NCBI GenBank assembly: GCA_016490735.1
Contig: JAEMWC010000129.1
Location: 322,501-386,500 of the forward strand
From: Pachyseris speciosa
Taxonomy: Eukaryota; Cnidaria; Anthozoa; Scleractinia; Pachyseridae
DNA length: 64,000 nt
Reading direction: 5' to 3'
Shown: in pieces, positions 22,637 to 60,912 of the stretch
How positions within the stretch are numbered: position 1 is the first letter of the stretch
How the letters are laid out: each line of letters opens with the position of its first letter
Translations under genes and position numbers: made by a program
Notes under the pieces: generated by a model
What the model saw: the letters and a program-made list of their open reading frames with translations, nothing else
What the model was told of the DNA's origin: nothing
Database searches by the model: none

Positions 22637-24745
22637 GGATTTGTTGTAGTTATGTAGTTAGCTATTGCCAAAAGCAATGATTGCCTGAGTGATTATAGTT
22701 CGGAGAAGAACTGTCACGTCGAACAGTCTCTCTCAGGACTACACTGTGCACTGTATGTTGTGTCTCCTGGGGTTAAACCATTTATAAGGTCAATGTTGCT
22801 GTCTTCTTTTTTACTGCCTTTTCTCTGTGAGTGTTAATAACCTTCCCTTGTTACTAATAATCCTATGGATTCATCATCATAGAGACTATGGTAAAAATTT
22901 AACATTATTATTAAACCAAACTAACTATGAAATTGGAATTCTTATGTCTGGTACTCAACAGTGACTAAACACAGCAGCTTAAACACATAAATACATTTAA
23001 GACAGCGTATTTTTCCGTTTCAATCATCTCTGTGTGTAGTTGCTAGTGCGTGATGAAAAGAGAAACACTTTTGAAACCTTGCTTTCAAATAAATCATCAA
23101 TAAACGGCGCATCATAAGCACTATTTCATAATGAAATTCAACATTTATAAGACAGTATTCTGCTGTTTCAATCGAATTTGTGCACCTTGTGGAACCAGAG
23201 GTATCACATTTTTGTTTGTTGTGACAGCACAAATTCAGTAACGCTCGCCAGCGCGATGAAAAGAGAAACACTTTAGGGAAAATGAGTCAAATCTCAATGA
23301 CCAGCAGGAAATTGGGGAAATGCTGGGGAAGTAGTTTGTTTGTCGTTCATTGCATTATTATGAAAAAGAAAAAGAAAACGTCAATCGTCTGTTCACTTGC
23401 ACGACTCCATTTTCTTTTGTGATACATTTGAAATTAACTTTTATCTGGTTTTCCTCTTGTCCTCCAGTGCTTTGAACTTTTCACTACCCAAAATGGCTAG
23501 TGAAGTGCAAAATCCACTAGCCAAAGCGGAATTTTTACTAGTCTGTGGTTAGTCTCGAGCCCTGTGTGTTGCAATGTCATAGCAATTGCCCTGCAGCAAC
23601 AGAGTTTTAAAGACATCATTTTGTACTTTGCTCACATGGTCAGATTTTGTTTGTTTGTTTGTAATAATTTATGGATTCACAAACACTACTATAATGAATA
23701 ACCCATACAAACCTCCCTACATCGATCCCACAGGTGCCGGGTTGGGGGAGGGGGGGGGGGGGAGGGTGGTATTACTATCAAACTTACTGTTTTGGCTTCA
23801 TGGGACTAAAAAAACATAGTGTTGATTATTGGGGCATTTATGTTAAATGGGCATCTGTAGAGCAGGGTTGGGTTACCTTTCTAAGGGATTTCAATTTGAT
23901 TTACCACTGGTATTGGTTTTCACAGGCAGGCCAAATTATCGGAATTAAACTTCCTTGTGGCCTTATGCAGCTCTGGGGGCAACAAGGCTTGAGTAAGTGA
24001 GTTAAAGGGAACCTCCACTCTTACAACAAATTGACCCTAAACAGAGTCTGTCTAAATGCAATATTATTAGTCCTCATCATAATGAATAAAATTCATGGGA
24101 GAACTAATTATATCCATTCGTTGGAATACTATTTTTGAGGGAAATGGACAGACTTAGCCGGAACTGTGGTTGCTTATGATAATTAGATACATAGTAGGTA
24201 ATTATGAGTACTGATATGATATTAATGTAATGCAATGGTAGTAAATAAGTACGTAATCTACACAGCACCTATTTAAAGCTTTAACGAGGAGTGGATAGCA
24301 CGCGTATCAATCACATCATAGGTAGTGAAATTGCACTTACGCGGATTCAAGGACATTGTTTTAAAATAATGCACAGAAAAGTCACGATAGTATTATAATT
24401 GATAAATTGTGGAAAGAGGTTCAATAAATGCCAGTACACTTTGAATTGAATGACGCTACCGCGCGAGAGTGAAAAACTGCTGAACTTGTGAGAGTCCAAT
24501 GTTGTTGACATGGTTCATGCTATTCCCTGAAGACCTTGAAAAGCTCTGGAATTTAATTTTAGATTCTAAGGGTACTTGAAAAGAAGAATTTCTGCTGAAA
24601 GTGCTTGAAAAAAAATAAAAACTCCTTGAAATTTTGTTCGGATGGGAAATAAGGCAGACAGACACTGGCTTGAATGACTGTCAAAAGACATCGATGATGT
24701 CTACACTATGGAGCATCAAGGTTTGCTTTCTTAGCATTTGCTCCT
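22637..24745. other. Intergenic region, little recognised
   Basis: Two similar stretches occur around 23000-23065 and 23150-23275: both contain 'TTTC.ATC..TTTGTGC/GTGTG' and 'CGATGAAAAGAGAAACACTT', suggesting a local duplication. A G-rich run sits at 23741-23770, and the second copy of the dispersed repeat at 24503-24620. No gene is seen. Confidence 0.4.
24503..24620. repeat. Interspersed repeat, copy 2
   Basis: It is similar to 2725-2830 over about 100 bases, with extra 'CTTGAAA' motifs at its right end. Confidence 0.55.
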
Positions 24746-24853
24746 TTATAACTTCCCCCTAAATGGTTCACCACATTTTGAACACTTTTCAGGCTTGTAG
24801 CGATTGAAGTATGTATTCTTGCAATATGGGCAGGATCCTTGACCGCGCTGGCT
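24746..24853 (-). CDS. Candidate terminal exon encoding a CxxC...CxxC zinc ribbon
   Basis: Read on the minus strand after a good acceptor (TTTCATTTCAG), the 108-nt stretch gives 35 residues and a TAA. It includes SCPYCKNTYFNRYKPEKC and SKCGEPFRGKL, i.e. two Cys pairs spaced like a zinc ribbon or treble clef. The upstream exons were not identified. It may be the last exon of a small gene or a transposon-derived fragment. The very regular Cys spacing is the only support. Confidence 0.35.
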   Translation of the reverse strand, partial: SQRGQGSCPYCKNTYFNRYKPEKCSKCGEPFRGKL

Positions 24854-25984
24854 CTGAAATGAAATTGGGTAGAATTCATACCAAATGAATTATCAAGCAA
24901 GAAGAACGTGGTGTCGAATTTAACGAGCTTTGCTTAGCATATTTTCTAAATAATTCTACGCGATTTTTAATAACTTGAATAAGGTAATATTTCAGAACTT
25001 GCACCGTACTATTAACTAAAGTACGCAATAACCTTATCGCTTTATAATGCTGGATATTTCTGCAGCAGCCGGAAGAGGTGCGAATATTCCGTCAAGAAGA
25101 AATGCATGGCGGTGGCTTTTTACGAGCTATCGCGAACTCCCAATTAAATTCTACAAACGTTAAACTCACTTAAAGCATAAATATTTTAAAAATTGTATCA
25201 TGTGTCGGAACCTGAAGAGGTCACAGTTTATCACTTTCACAATAGTCGGCCACATCTGGTCTTATTAGGCTACACCACAACTCACAAAAGTGCAATTATT
25301 GGGGTCAACTTCGTAATGCATAGAGCATGCCTTGCTTCTTATACATCGCTTTCAAATACACGAACACAAGGAAAAGGGTAAACTACAAAATTACGAATTG
25401 CTTTAATACGTACCATGATGTAAAGCTGTAGTCTCGAATGCGTCCCCTTTACCCAGCGTCGGTTCCTACACAGAACTTGATAAAATTCATATTCAAATGA
25501 CCACGAAATGACGAAGAGAGAACAACAGCAGAGCAGAGAGATCCCCTTGAACTAAAAATAATTCCATGTGCGAAGATTTCAAAAATTCAACGTGGTTGAA
25601 CGTGTGACGTCCTTTCGAATACTTTGCATTGATTGGTTTGCGACGCTTGCAGCCCTAATTACCTCACTGACCACTGAAAAAACGGCTTTACGTGAGCTGC
25701 TATGGTACTGCGCTTACTCGTATCCGGGGTATCCTCATTTCCCGAAAGAGAGGCTGGCAATCGAGCCAAGAGCGTAACCCAATCCATCATTTAGCAATCT
25801 TTTTATCGCACGAATCACAATCTCCGTTCGCCCACGAACAGAGTACATTCCTTAACGAACAATAACTGCGTGCAGGAGCATATTTTTCTTCCCGTCTCCT
25901 TTCCCCGCTCCTTTAATTTCTTCCTCGGCCTGACGGCCTCTCCTTGAGAATGAATATGAGAGGTCATAAGGTTCATGTGTCATG

Positions 25985-26270
25985 GGTTCAAACCCCGTTA
26001 TTTTCACTACTGCTTTGGTAGTGTTCATAACTGCGATGATCATTCAGATATTCATTTCTTTATCCGCAGTTCAAATATATGATTTTCAAATAGTCATTCT
26101 CACATATTCATCACTCACGGGTATATAACGCACCAACAAAATGACCATCTCCTAGTTGGCTTGTTAGCTCAGTGGTTAGAGCATTGCACCGGTATCACAG
26201 AGGTCGTGGGTTCGAACCCCGTACAAGCCTGGCTATACTTTCACCTCTGATTTAGTAGTGTTCATAACCC
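25985..26270 (+). mobile_element. tRNA-derived SINE, two partial copies head to tail
   Basis: Positions 25985-26130 show the body of the family (B-box 'GGGTTCAAACCCCG', 'TAGTGTTCATAACTGCGATG', 'ATCCGCAGTTCAAATATATG'). Positions 26158-26229 are the best-preserved tRNA-like head in the window: GGCTTGT acceptor arm, GCTC/GAGC D-stem, GTTCGAACCCC T-arm and ACAAGCC closing. Its anticodon arm is mismatched and position 33 is not T, so it is SINE-derived rather than a working tRNA gene. A short body follows to about 26270. Confidence 0.65.
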
Positions 26271-26697
26271 AAGATAGTATTCGCCTAATACGCCTGCCCT
26301 GTAGGCTAGCAGTCCATAGTCTTCACATTTTATGTCACACTTTTCACTATCTGCTGTTTCCACATTCCTCATCTTCCAAACTCCACACTTTTCACACCAG
26401 CCTATTTATTTTCCAGACAATTATCCTCCTGTTTTCTTCAAACAGCGCTGTCCACACTTGCCGCTTCCAGATTCCAGATTTTCCACAATCTGATCTTTGC
26501 AGTGTCCTTCGCACACTCAAGAACTGCATATTTATACAGTTTGCGACGAAAAGCTTCGCGCACGAACGTAGCGCGCGCGTGCCAGCTCGGACTGGTGCGC
26601 GAGCTACAAGATGTGATGAAACAATGAAATACGAAAGCGTCAAAGACAAACTGAAGAGCAAATCTGTTCAGATGATTTGACGCGGGCCGAAACAAAG

Positions 26698-28290
26698 ATG
26701 GATGGCGAACGGTCAGTTATTCACAACACTGTTATGGTTATCGCCGTGACTATTCCAGGTGTAATAATTAGTGTTGTGACTGCTCTTTTATTATGGGGGA
26801 TGAAAGCAATTCTTTGCGTGGTAAAGTGTGGTAAGGCTTTCGTTCACCGCGAGTTAGATTTGTTCAGTCAACTTCACGAACAGAAGAGTGCATCCGCGTG
26901 GGATGACAAGGGATTGTTTCTAGCATTTATAAAAGGCGAAGATGTGCATGGTCGCCGCGAAAACCCGAGCAAACTGCGGCTGGAACCAGAGAAAAATACT
27001 AAAGCAAGAATCAACGATGGAAATGGGATGCTTTCAACAACCAAATGTTTGATGAGTAAAGAACTCTTCATCACAAACCTTTTTCTTCGGAAACCGTGTG
27101 CTCATTTCCGTTTCTCAGCTGGTTTCTGCTGTGGAATTTCTGTCAAAAGTCTTGATTCAAATTCCTGTGACAACAAGACCGCGGACTGCGTCTTCGCCGA
27201 TGCTTCTAAGGCAGATTTCGATCATCAATTTACCGACGAGAATCGTATTGGTACGGACGCTAAACAACTTCGTACAGGGAACGGAAGCGAATATCACTGT
27301 GAAATCACGACCGCTCCGAATCTGTGGATACATCAAGCTAAAAGTACTGCACCAGAAGAAAATCGTTACCAAGATACGAAAGATGCCTGCTCTCATGAGG
27401 CCGTATTGACTCAAGACAGCTCAGATAACAAAGTAACATTTCATGAAATCGTGCACTCGTCCTTCGGTGCTAACAAAATAAAGAAAAGGGACAAAGAAAT
27501 GAGCTTTGTCAATTTCATTCAACTCAACGAAGACAAGAAAGCATCCTTACAAGTTGAGCGGCGCTCTTCCTTTCCTGTAGACAGTGTTACAAGTGCTTAT
27601 TGCACTAGTCAAGTCGACATAGGCAATAAAGAAATATCTCCGAGAACTGGGCGCTCATGCCCGGGTGTTAACAAGTCTAACAAACGGAGGAAAAGAAGCA
27701 CCTTCTCGACCCCTGGCTGTCCCAATCAAACAGAAGTGTTAGAAAAATGCGCTAAGAAAACACGAAAAGATCCTATTTCAGCACATCGCCGGCACAAGAT
27801 TCCAGTGTCCTCATTCGTCAGAAAAATGATCAAAGACAAAACAGGTAAAAAAATCCGCGCTAAAGTGAGCCAGCGTAAAGTGATGGAGTGGATGTCCAGG
27901 ACGGATATTCCTTTTGTTGGACAGCTAGGTCACATGATAGGACGTCAAGCTCCAGCGGTTGCAAGAATGGACCAAGAACCAAGTGCAGTCGAACGTGTTT
28001 TAGGAGAACAAGTGACTGCCAAGCGACCGTTACCTGTCACAGCCTTAACTGTGGGATTATCTGAAGAGCCAATGGACACATGTCATGAGGTAACACCGAC
28101 CACACCCTCAATTTTAGAGCTAGTGTCTCTAATGGAACAGCTCCAAATCGCGCCGTATGAGGATCCCGTTTGTGATGATGGTGAATTCTACGCATACTCG
28201 GATGATGACTGTGATGCTAAATATAACCTGTACCCCGAGTTACAAAGCTTACCCGAGCAAGTCTTACAGCTCATACAGTTGCTGGCATGA
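26698..28290 (+). CDS. Orphan membrane-anchored protein, 530 residues, single exon
   Basis: The start ATG at 26698 is the first in frame; the open frame upstream of it lacks an ATG. A hydrophobic segment at residues 11-42 ('VIAVTIPGVIISVVTALLLW' core), followed by basic residues, predicts a single N-terminal membrane anchor or an uncleaved signal anchor. The remaining 490 residues are hydrophilic. They include a KVTF motif at 245-248 that fits the PP1-docking RVxF consensus, a basic KRRKR cluster at 329-333, a conserved-looking basic/helical stretch at 360-405 ('SSFVRKMIKDKTGKKIRAKV'), and an acidic, Tyr-rich C-terminus ('DGEFYAYSDDDCD') closing with a leucine-rich helix. I recognise no family. 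An intronless gene with a CpG-rich upstream (26555-26610) fits either a stress-response gene or a retrogene; this is inference. Confidence 0.75.
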   Translation: MDGERSVIHNTVMVIAVTIPGVIISVVTALLLWGMKAILCVVKCGKAFVHRELDLFSQLHEQKSASAWDDKGLFLAFIKGEDVHGRRENPSKLRLEPEKNTKARINDGNGMLSTTKCLMSKELFITNLFLRKPCAHFRFSAGFCCGISVKSLDSNSCDNKTADCVFADASKADFDHQFTDENRIGTDAKQLRTGNGSEYHCEITTAPNLWIHQAKSTAPEENRYQDTKDACSHEAVLTQDSSDNKVTFHEIVHSSFGANKIKKRDKEMSFVNFIQLNEDKKASLQVERRSSFPVDSVTSAYCTSQVDIGNKEISPRTGRSCPGVNKSNKRRKRSTFSTPGCPNQTEVLEKCAKKTRKDPISAHRRHKIPVSSFVRKMIKDKTGKKIRAKVSQRKVMEWMSRTDIPFVGQLGHMIGRQAPAVARMDQEPSAVERVLGEQVTAKRPLPVTALTVGLSEEPMDTCHEVTPTTPSILELVSLMEQLQIAPYEDPVCDDGEFYAYSDDDCDAKYNLYPELQSLPEQVLQLIQLLA

Positions 28291-30072
28291 ACAAGCCTTG
28301 CTGAATATTTTGACAATTGAATTTTAGTTCCACATCGTCTTCTGTATATATAGTTAATATGGCTTTGTTGTAACAGCAAGTTAAAGTTTGGTTACTGTTA
28401 GCGAAATGCTAATTGCCAAATTGTTTATATTTTATCGATTTCTTGTATAGTGAAACATTAATGTTAACATAATTTTGAGGCGATACTGAGATTTGGACTC
28501 AGAAACGTTTCCATTTTATTAAACAAAACGCCCTATAAAACATACCATTGACTGTGACAATTCTTTAAATAGAGTCAAACGATTGAAAAGAAAGTAATGT
28601 ATCTCTTCTGAATTCTTTTTTGGGTAGCGAACTTGATCGAAAATGGCTATTATAGTACGCTTTCGCAGAACATGTCTGCATGTGAACTCACGATCGCAGT
28701 TGATGACAGTCTAGTAGACCATTACCAGCTATGCGAAAAGACCTAATGGTTTCGGTGAGGGAAGGGGCATCTTATGAATAAATGACAAAGATGGCATCCA
28801 GAGCGGGGAGCATGAAAATGCAAAACTCTTGCGGGAAACTGTAAAACTTCCCCAACCACTGGACAATATTATCCGGTCAACCACTCAGTATGTATACGCA
28901 GCTCTACCACTCTTCGGCTCTTCCATCCCACGAATTCACTTCAAATACCTTTCCTTGTCTTTTTTAATAAAAGTTAAACCATGGGAGTTATGTCTTGACC
29001 TGTGTTATTGACGGCTGAAGAATGGCCAAACGAACGAAAAGCGATTTTTCCCGGCTTATCGCTTCGACTGGTTCGTTGGCACTTTCGCTTTCTTAGGTTG
29101 CCCTTTCGGCTATCAAAAAAGGACAACACTTGACACTTAGTATACTGTTACAAATGCTGTGCCACTTGAAAATAAACAGTTTTTTGTTTATTTTGTATCT
29201 CTGCATATTGTTTTCGACCAACAAACAAGGGATAAGTCGAATGAGTCGGTCCAACTTTTCACGTTTGTGATGCCTGTTTAATATTAGACGGCGAGTAGTC
29301 TCTAATTTCGGCGATGCATTGTGGGGCTGGAGAAATACACGAGCGCGAGAGAAATGCGAGGAGACGGGACGCGAGAGGAGCGCCGAAATTAATTATTTTT
29401 CTCGAATTTTTGGCGCTCCCCTCGCGTCGCGTCTCCTCGCAATTTCGCACGCGCGCGTGTCTTTCTCCCGCCCCACAATCCATCGTCGAAATTAGAGATT
29501 TATCGTAGTCTAGTTTAAAATACATTTTCACCAATGCTTTTCCTCCGCCACTGATGTAAAAGCGTTCTTCACATTTCCAAAGCACTACTAAAGATGACTG
29601 CATTGAATTTACAGAGAAAACGAACTGACGACGCGAAGTGAAAAACTATCGGTAATAAAGAGGAGGAAACCTTATTAACCCTTAGTGGGTTTCGACTGAA
29701 CTTAAGTTCTAAAATGCTGAGGCTGCTTTCTATCGGTGATGACTGTCCATATATATACTCCAGACTTCTTCTTTCTCCAAGAAACTAACTTGCTTGCTAA
29801 AGGGGGCGTAAGCACACGTCGCAGGTGGTACTGCAGATTAATCACCGCCATACACTAACACGTCGCCTTTCGTTCTGTACAGTGACCAACATCTGGCTAT
29901 TTCAACTTCGCCGAGTCTTCAATATGATTCTGTGAACGATTTCCTGCCACAGGTCACCCAGCAAAACTATCGGTAGGACTCACCACACCATATGCACAGT
30001 CCAAACGATATTTACAATCATATGAACAGTTTCCGGCGTGACGTGAAATAAGAAACGTCACGCAATTCAGTA
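28291..30072. other. Intergenic region between the orphan gene and DHX16
   Basis: Apart from the foldback MITE at 29287-29510, no gene or named element is recognised. A and T runs near 28510-28590 and 29160-29200 could be 3' UTR material of the plus-strand gene. Confidence 0.4.
29287..29510. mobile_element. GC-rich foldback MITE, copy 2 (TA target)
   Basis: TA at 29285-29286 and 29511-29512 bounds two arms of about 105 bp that are near-perfect reverse complements (shared blocks 'CTCTAATTTCG', 'TTGTGGGGC', 'GCGAGGAGACG', 'GGAGCGCC'). It belongs to the same family as 14622-14835 and is better preserved. Confidence 0.75.
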
Positions 30073-57054
<26,982 letters not shown>

Positions 57055-57119
57055 GGTTTTTGACGCTTTCGAGCGCCGGCAGTAATGAGAGCATTAAAAA
57101 CACCAGTACTAAATTGTTT

Positions 57120-57266
57120 TCATAAGGAAAAGTTCACATGGAATTGACCATAGTGTAATTCAGTTGCCTTCAATGTTTCTCTACGTCCAAGTCCTCGGCC
57201 ATTTTGAATTGCAGCACGAACAGAATCTTGGGCTTTTTTAAAACCGCTGTCCAACTTTTGTGGGCG
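57120..57266 (-). CDS. Candidate terminal exon of an unidentified gene
   Basis: After a good acceptor (TTTGTTTTTACAG) the minus strand encodes 48 residues and a TGA, starting RPQKLDSGFKKAQDSV and including RAAIQNGRGLGRRETLK. Composition and lack of repeats look protein-like. The stop lies only 65 bases before the DHX16 start codon on the same strand. The upstream exons were not found and would have to lie beyond the minisatellite. It could instead be chance open sequence in the DHX16 5' region. Confidence 0.35.
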   Translation of the reverse strand, partial: RPQKLDSGFKKAQDSVRAAIQNGRGLGRRETLKATELHYGQFHVNFSL

Positions 57267-57448
57267 CTGTAAAAACAAAATGGAAGACGTTTTCACGATA
57301 GAAGCGGCTAAATACAGGAATTGCACCACAGTCAAAGTCTTAAATTGAAATCAAGATTTGAGCCCGCGAGAATGAGCACCCCCACCCAAACCCATGTTTT
57401 CACGGTAGGTACTTTATGTATCCCCTATTATAATGTATTTAGAATTGA

Positions 57449-60394
57449 TATGTATACCCCTGTATATACACCTGTATACTCTTGTATACCCATGTAAACC
57501 CTTGTATACCCCTGTATACTCTTGTATACCCATGTATACCCTTGTATACCCATGTATACTATTGTATACCCCTGTATACTCTTGTATACCCATGTATACC
57601 CTTGTATACCCATGTATACTCTTGTATACCCCTGTATACCCATGTATACCCATGTATACTCTTGTATACCCATGTATACCCATGTATACTCTTGTATACC
57701 CATGTATACCCCTGTATACTCTTGTATACCCCTGTATACCCATGTATACTCATGTATACTCGTGTATACTCATGTATACCCTTGTATACCCATGTATACC
57801 CATGTATACCCTTGTATACCCATGTATACCCATGTACACCCATGTATACTCTTGTATACCTATGTATACCCCTGTATACTCTTGTATACCCATATATGCC
57901 CTTGTATACCCATGTATACCCATGTATACCCATGTATACCCTTGTATACCCCTGTATACTCTTGTATACCACTGTATGCCCATGTATACCCATGTATACT
58001 CTTGTATACCCATGTATACTCTTGTATACCCCTGTATTCCCATGTATACCCATGTAGACTCTTGTATACCCATGTATACCCATGTATTCTCTTGTATACC
58101 CACGTATACCCCTGTAAACTCTTGTATACCCATGTATACCCTTGTATACCCATGTATTCTCTTGGATACCCATGTATACTCCTGTATACCCTTGTATACC
58201 CATGTATACCCTTGTATACCCATGTATACCCATGTATACCCATGTATACTCTTGTATACCCCTGTATACCCATGTATACCCGTGTAGACTCTTGTATACC
58301 CATGTATACCCATGTATTCTCTTGTATACCCAAGTATACCCTTGTATACCCCTGTATACCCATGTATACCCTTGTATACTCTTGTATACCCTTGTATACT
58401 CTTGTATACCCATGTATACCCCTGTATACTCTTGTATACCCATGTATACTCTTGTATACCCTTGTATACCCATGTAGACTCTTGTATACCCATGTATACC
58501 CATGTATTCTCTTGTATACCCATGTATACCCCTGTATACCCCTGTATACCCCTGTATACCCTTGTCTACTCTTGTATACCCATGTATACTCTTGTATACC
58601 CATGTATACCCATGGATACTCTTGTATACTCATGTATACCCCTGTATACCCATGTATACTCTTGTATACTCATGTATACCCCTGTATGCCCATGTATACT
58701 TTTGTATACCCCTGTATACCCATGTATACCCCTTTATACTCTTGTATACCCTTGTATACCCTTGTATACCCTTGTATACCCTTGTATACCCATGTATACC
58801 CATGTATACACATGTATACTCTTGTATACCCTTGTATACCCATGTATACCCATGTATACTCTTGTATACCCATGTATACCCCTGTATACCCCTGTATACT
58901 CTTGTATACCCATGTATACCCTTGTATACCAATGTATACCCATGTATACCTATGTATACTCTTGTATACCCCTGTATACCCATGTATACCCATGTATACT
59001 CTTGTATACTCATGTATACCCCTGTATACCCATGTATACTCTTGTATACTCATGTATACCCCTGTATGCCCATGTATACTCTTGTATACCCATGTATACC
59101 CATGGATACTCTTGTATACTCATGTATACCCCTGTATACCCATGTATACTCTTGTATACTCATGTATACCCCTGTATGCCCATGTATACTTTTGTATACC
59201 CCTGTATACCCATGTATACCCCTTTATACTCTTGTATACCCTTGTATACCCTTGTATACCCATGTTTACCCATGTATACACATGTATACTCTTGTATACC
59301 CTTGTATACCCATGTATACCCATGTATACTCTTGTATACCCATGTATACTCTTGTATACCCATGTATACCCCTGTATACCCCTGTATACTCTTGTATACC
59401 CATGTATACCCTTGTATACCAATGTATACCCATGTATACCTATGTATACTCTTGTATACCCCTGTATACCCATGTATACCCATGTATACTCTTGTATACC
59501 CATGTATACCCCTGTATACTCTTGTATACCCCTGTATACCTCTGGATACTCTTGTATACCCATGTATACCCTTGTATACCAATGTATACCCATGTATACC
59601 TATGTATACTCTTGTATACCCCTGTATACCCATGTATACCCATGTATACTCTTGTATACCCATGTATACCCTGTATACTCTTGTGTACTCATGTATACCC
59701 CTGTATACCCCTGTATGCCCATGTATACTCCTGTATACTCTTGTATACCCATGCATACCCTTGCATACCCATGTATACCCTTGAATACCCATGTATGCCC
59801 ATGTGTACTCCTGTATACTTTTGTATACCCATGTATACCCCTGTATACTCTTGTATACCCTTGTATACCCATGTATACTTTTGTATACCCCTGTATACCC
59901 ATGTATACCCCTGTATACTCTTGTATACCCATGTATACCCATGTAGAAACATGTATACTCTTTTATACCCTTGTATACCCATGTATACCCATGTATACTC
60001 TTGTATACCCATGTATACCCCTGTATACTCTTGTATACCCCTGTATACCTCTGGATACTCTTGTATACCCATGTATACCCTTGTATACCAATGTATACCC
60101 ATGTATACCTATGTACACTCTTGTATACCCCTGTATACCCATGTATACCCATGTATACTCTTGTATACCCATGTATACCCTGTATACTCTTGTGTACTCA
60201 TGTATACCCCTGTATACCCCTGTATGCCCATGTATACTCCTGTATACTCTTGTATACCCATGCATACCCTTGCATACCCATGTATACCCTTGAAAACCCA
60301 TGTATGCCCATGTGTACTCCTGTATACTTTTGTATACCCATGTATACCCCTGTATACTCTTGTATACCAATGTATACCCATTTATACTCCTGTA
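57449..60394. repeat. 2.9-kb minisatellite of a 10-bp GTATAC unit
   Basis: Roughly 295 units of NNTGTATACY, mainly CATGTATACC, CTTGTATACC and CCTGTATACT, are arranged in tandem with rare 9-bp units (near 59670 and 60181). No unit creates a stop codon in most frames, so both strands show long open frames of Tyr-Thr/Val-Tyr-Pro/Cys-Ile type; these are not genes. Blocks of about 490-510 bp are duplicated inside the array. Confidence 0.95.
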
Positions 60395-60594
60395 GTTATT
60401 ATGACTCTTTCCTAAGACTGAACCAACTCAGAACAAAAGAATTCAACCATGCATCAGATCCTTGAAATATCTTCTCAAAGAAAAATCATTTCTAGCAACA
60501 CGAAACGTCGAAAACGAATGTTGAAGTAGTGTATGAAACACTTGAAAGCACTGATGAAATGAAACTGATGATGAAATTTTGCCTGTGTTCGCAC

Positions 60595-60912
60595 AAGTTC
60601 TCTAGAGTGTGAATGATATATGAATTGAATCATATATGAACTGCGGAAATGAAATCAAATGAAGAATGATCCTCGCAGTTGTGAACGCAATTTATGCAAT
60701 TGCGAAAAGAAGCCTGAAAAAAATTCAGGACTTCAACGGGGTTCGAACCCGTGACCTCGCGATTACCGGTGCGATGCTCTTACCAACTGAGCTATGAAGC
60801 CACTGATGTTGGGAGCAGGGTTTTTTTTTCAGGTTTCTTTTCGCAATTGCATAAATTGCGTTCACAACTGCGAGGATCATTCTTCATTTGATTAAGTTCT
60901 CTAGAGTTTGAA
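60595..60912 (-). mobile_element. tRNA-derived SINE with inverted ends and 19-bp target duplication
   Basis: AAGTTCTCTAGAGTGTGAA (60595-60613) and AAGTTCTCTAGAGTTTGAA (60894-60912) flank a 280-bp insert. A tRNA-like head lies on the minus strand in the middle (GGCTTCATAGCTCAGTTGGT, B-box GGGTTCGAACCCC). On both sides lie inverted copies of about 72 bp of the family body (60653-60730 and 60822-60893). Confidence 0.75.

Noticed and set aside
26158..26229. Possible functional tRNA gene
   Set aside because: Acceptor, D and T arms look good, but the anticodon arm is mismatched and position 33 is not T. The sequence runs into a repeat body shared with other copies, so it is a SINE head.
57433..60465. 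Very long open frames (up to about 920 codons) on both strands reading as Tyr/Pro/Cys-rich repetitive proteins
   Set aside because: They are translations of a 10-bp minisatellite that happens to contain no stop codon in most frames. Equally long frames occur on both strands, and 9-bp slips shift them. There is no start context, splice structure or non-repeat domain.
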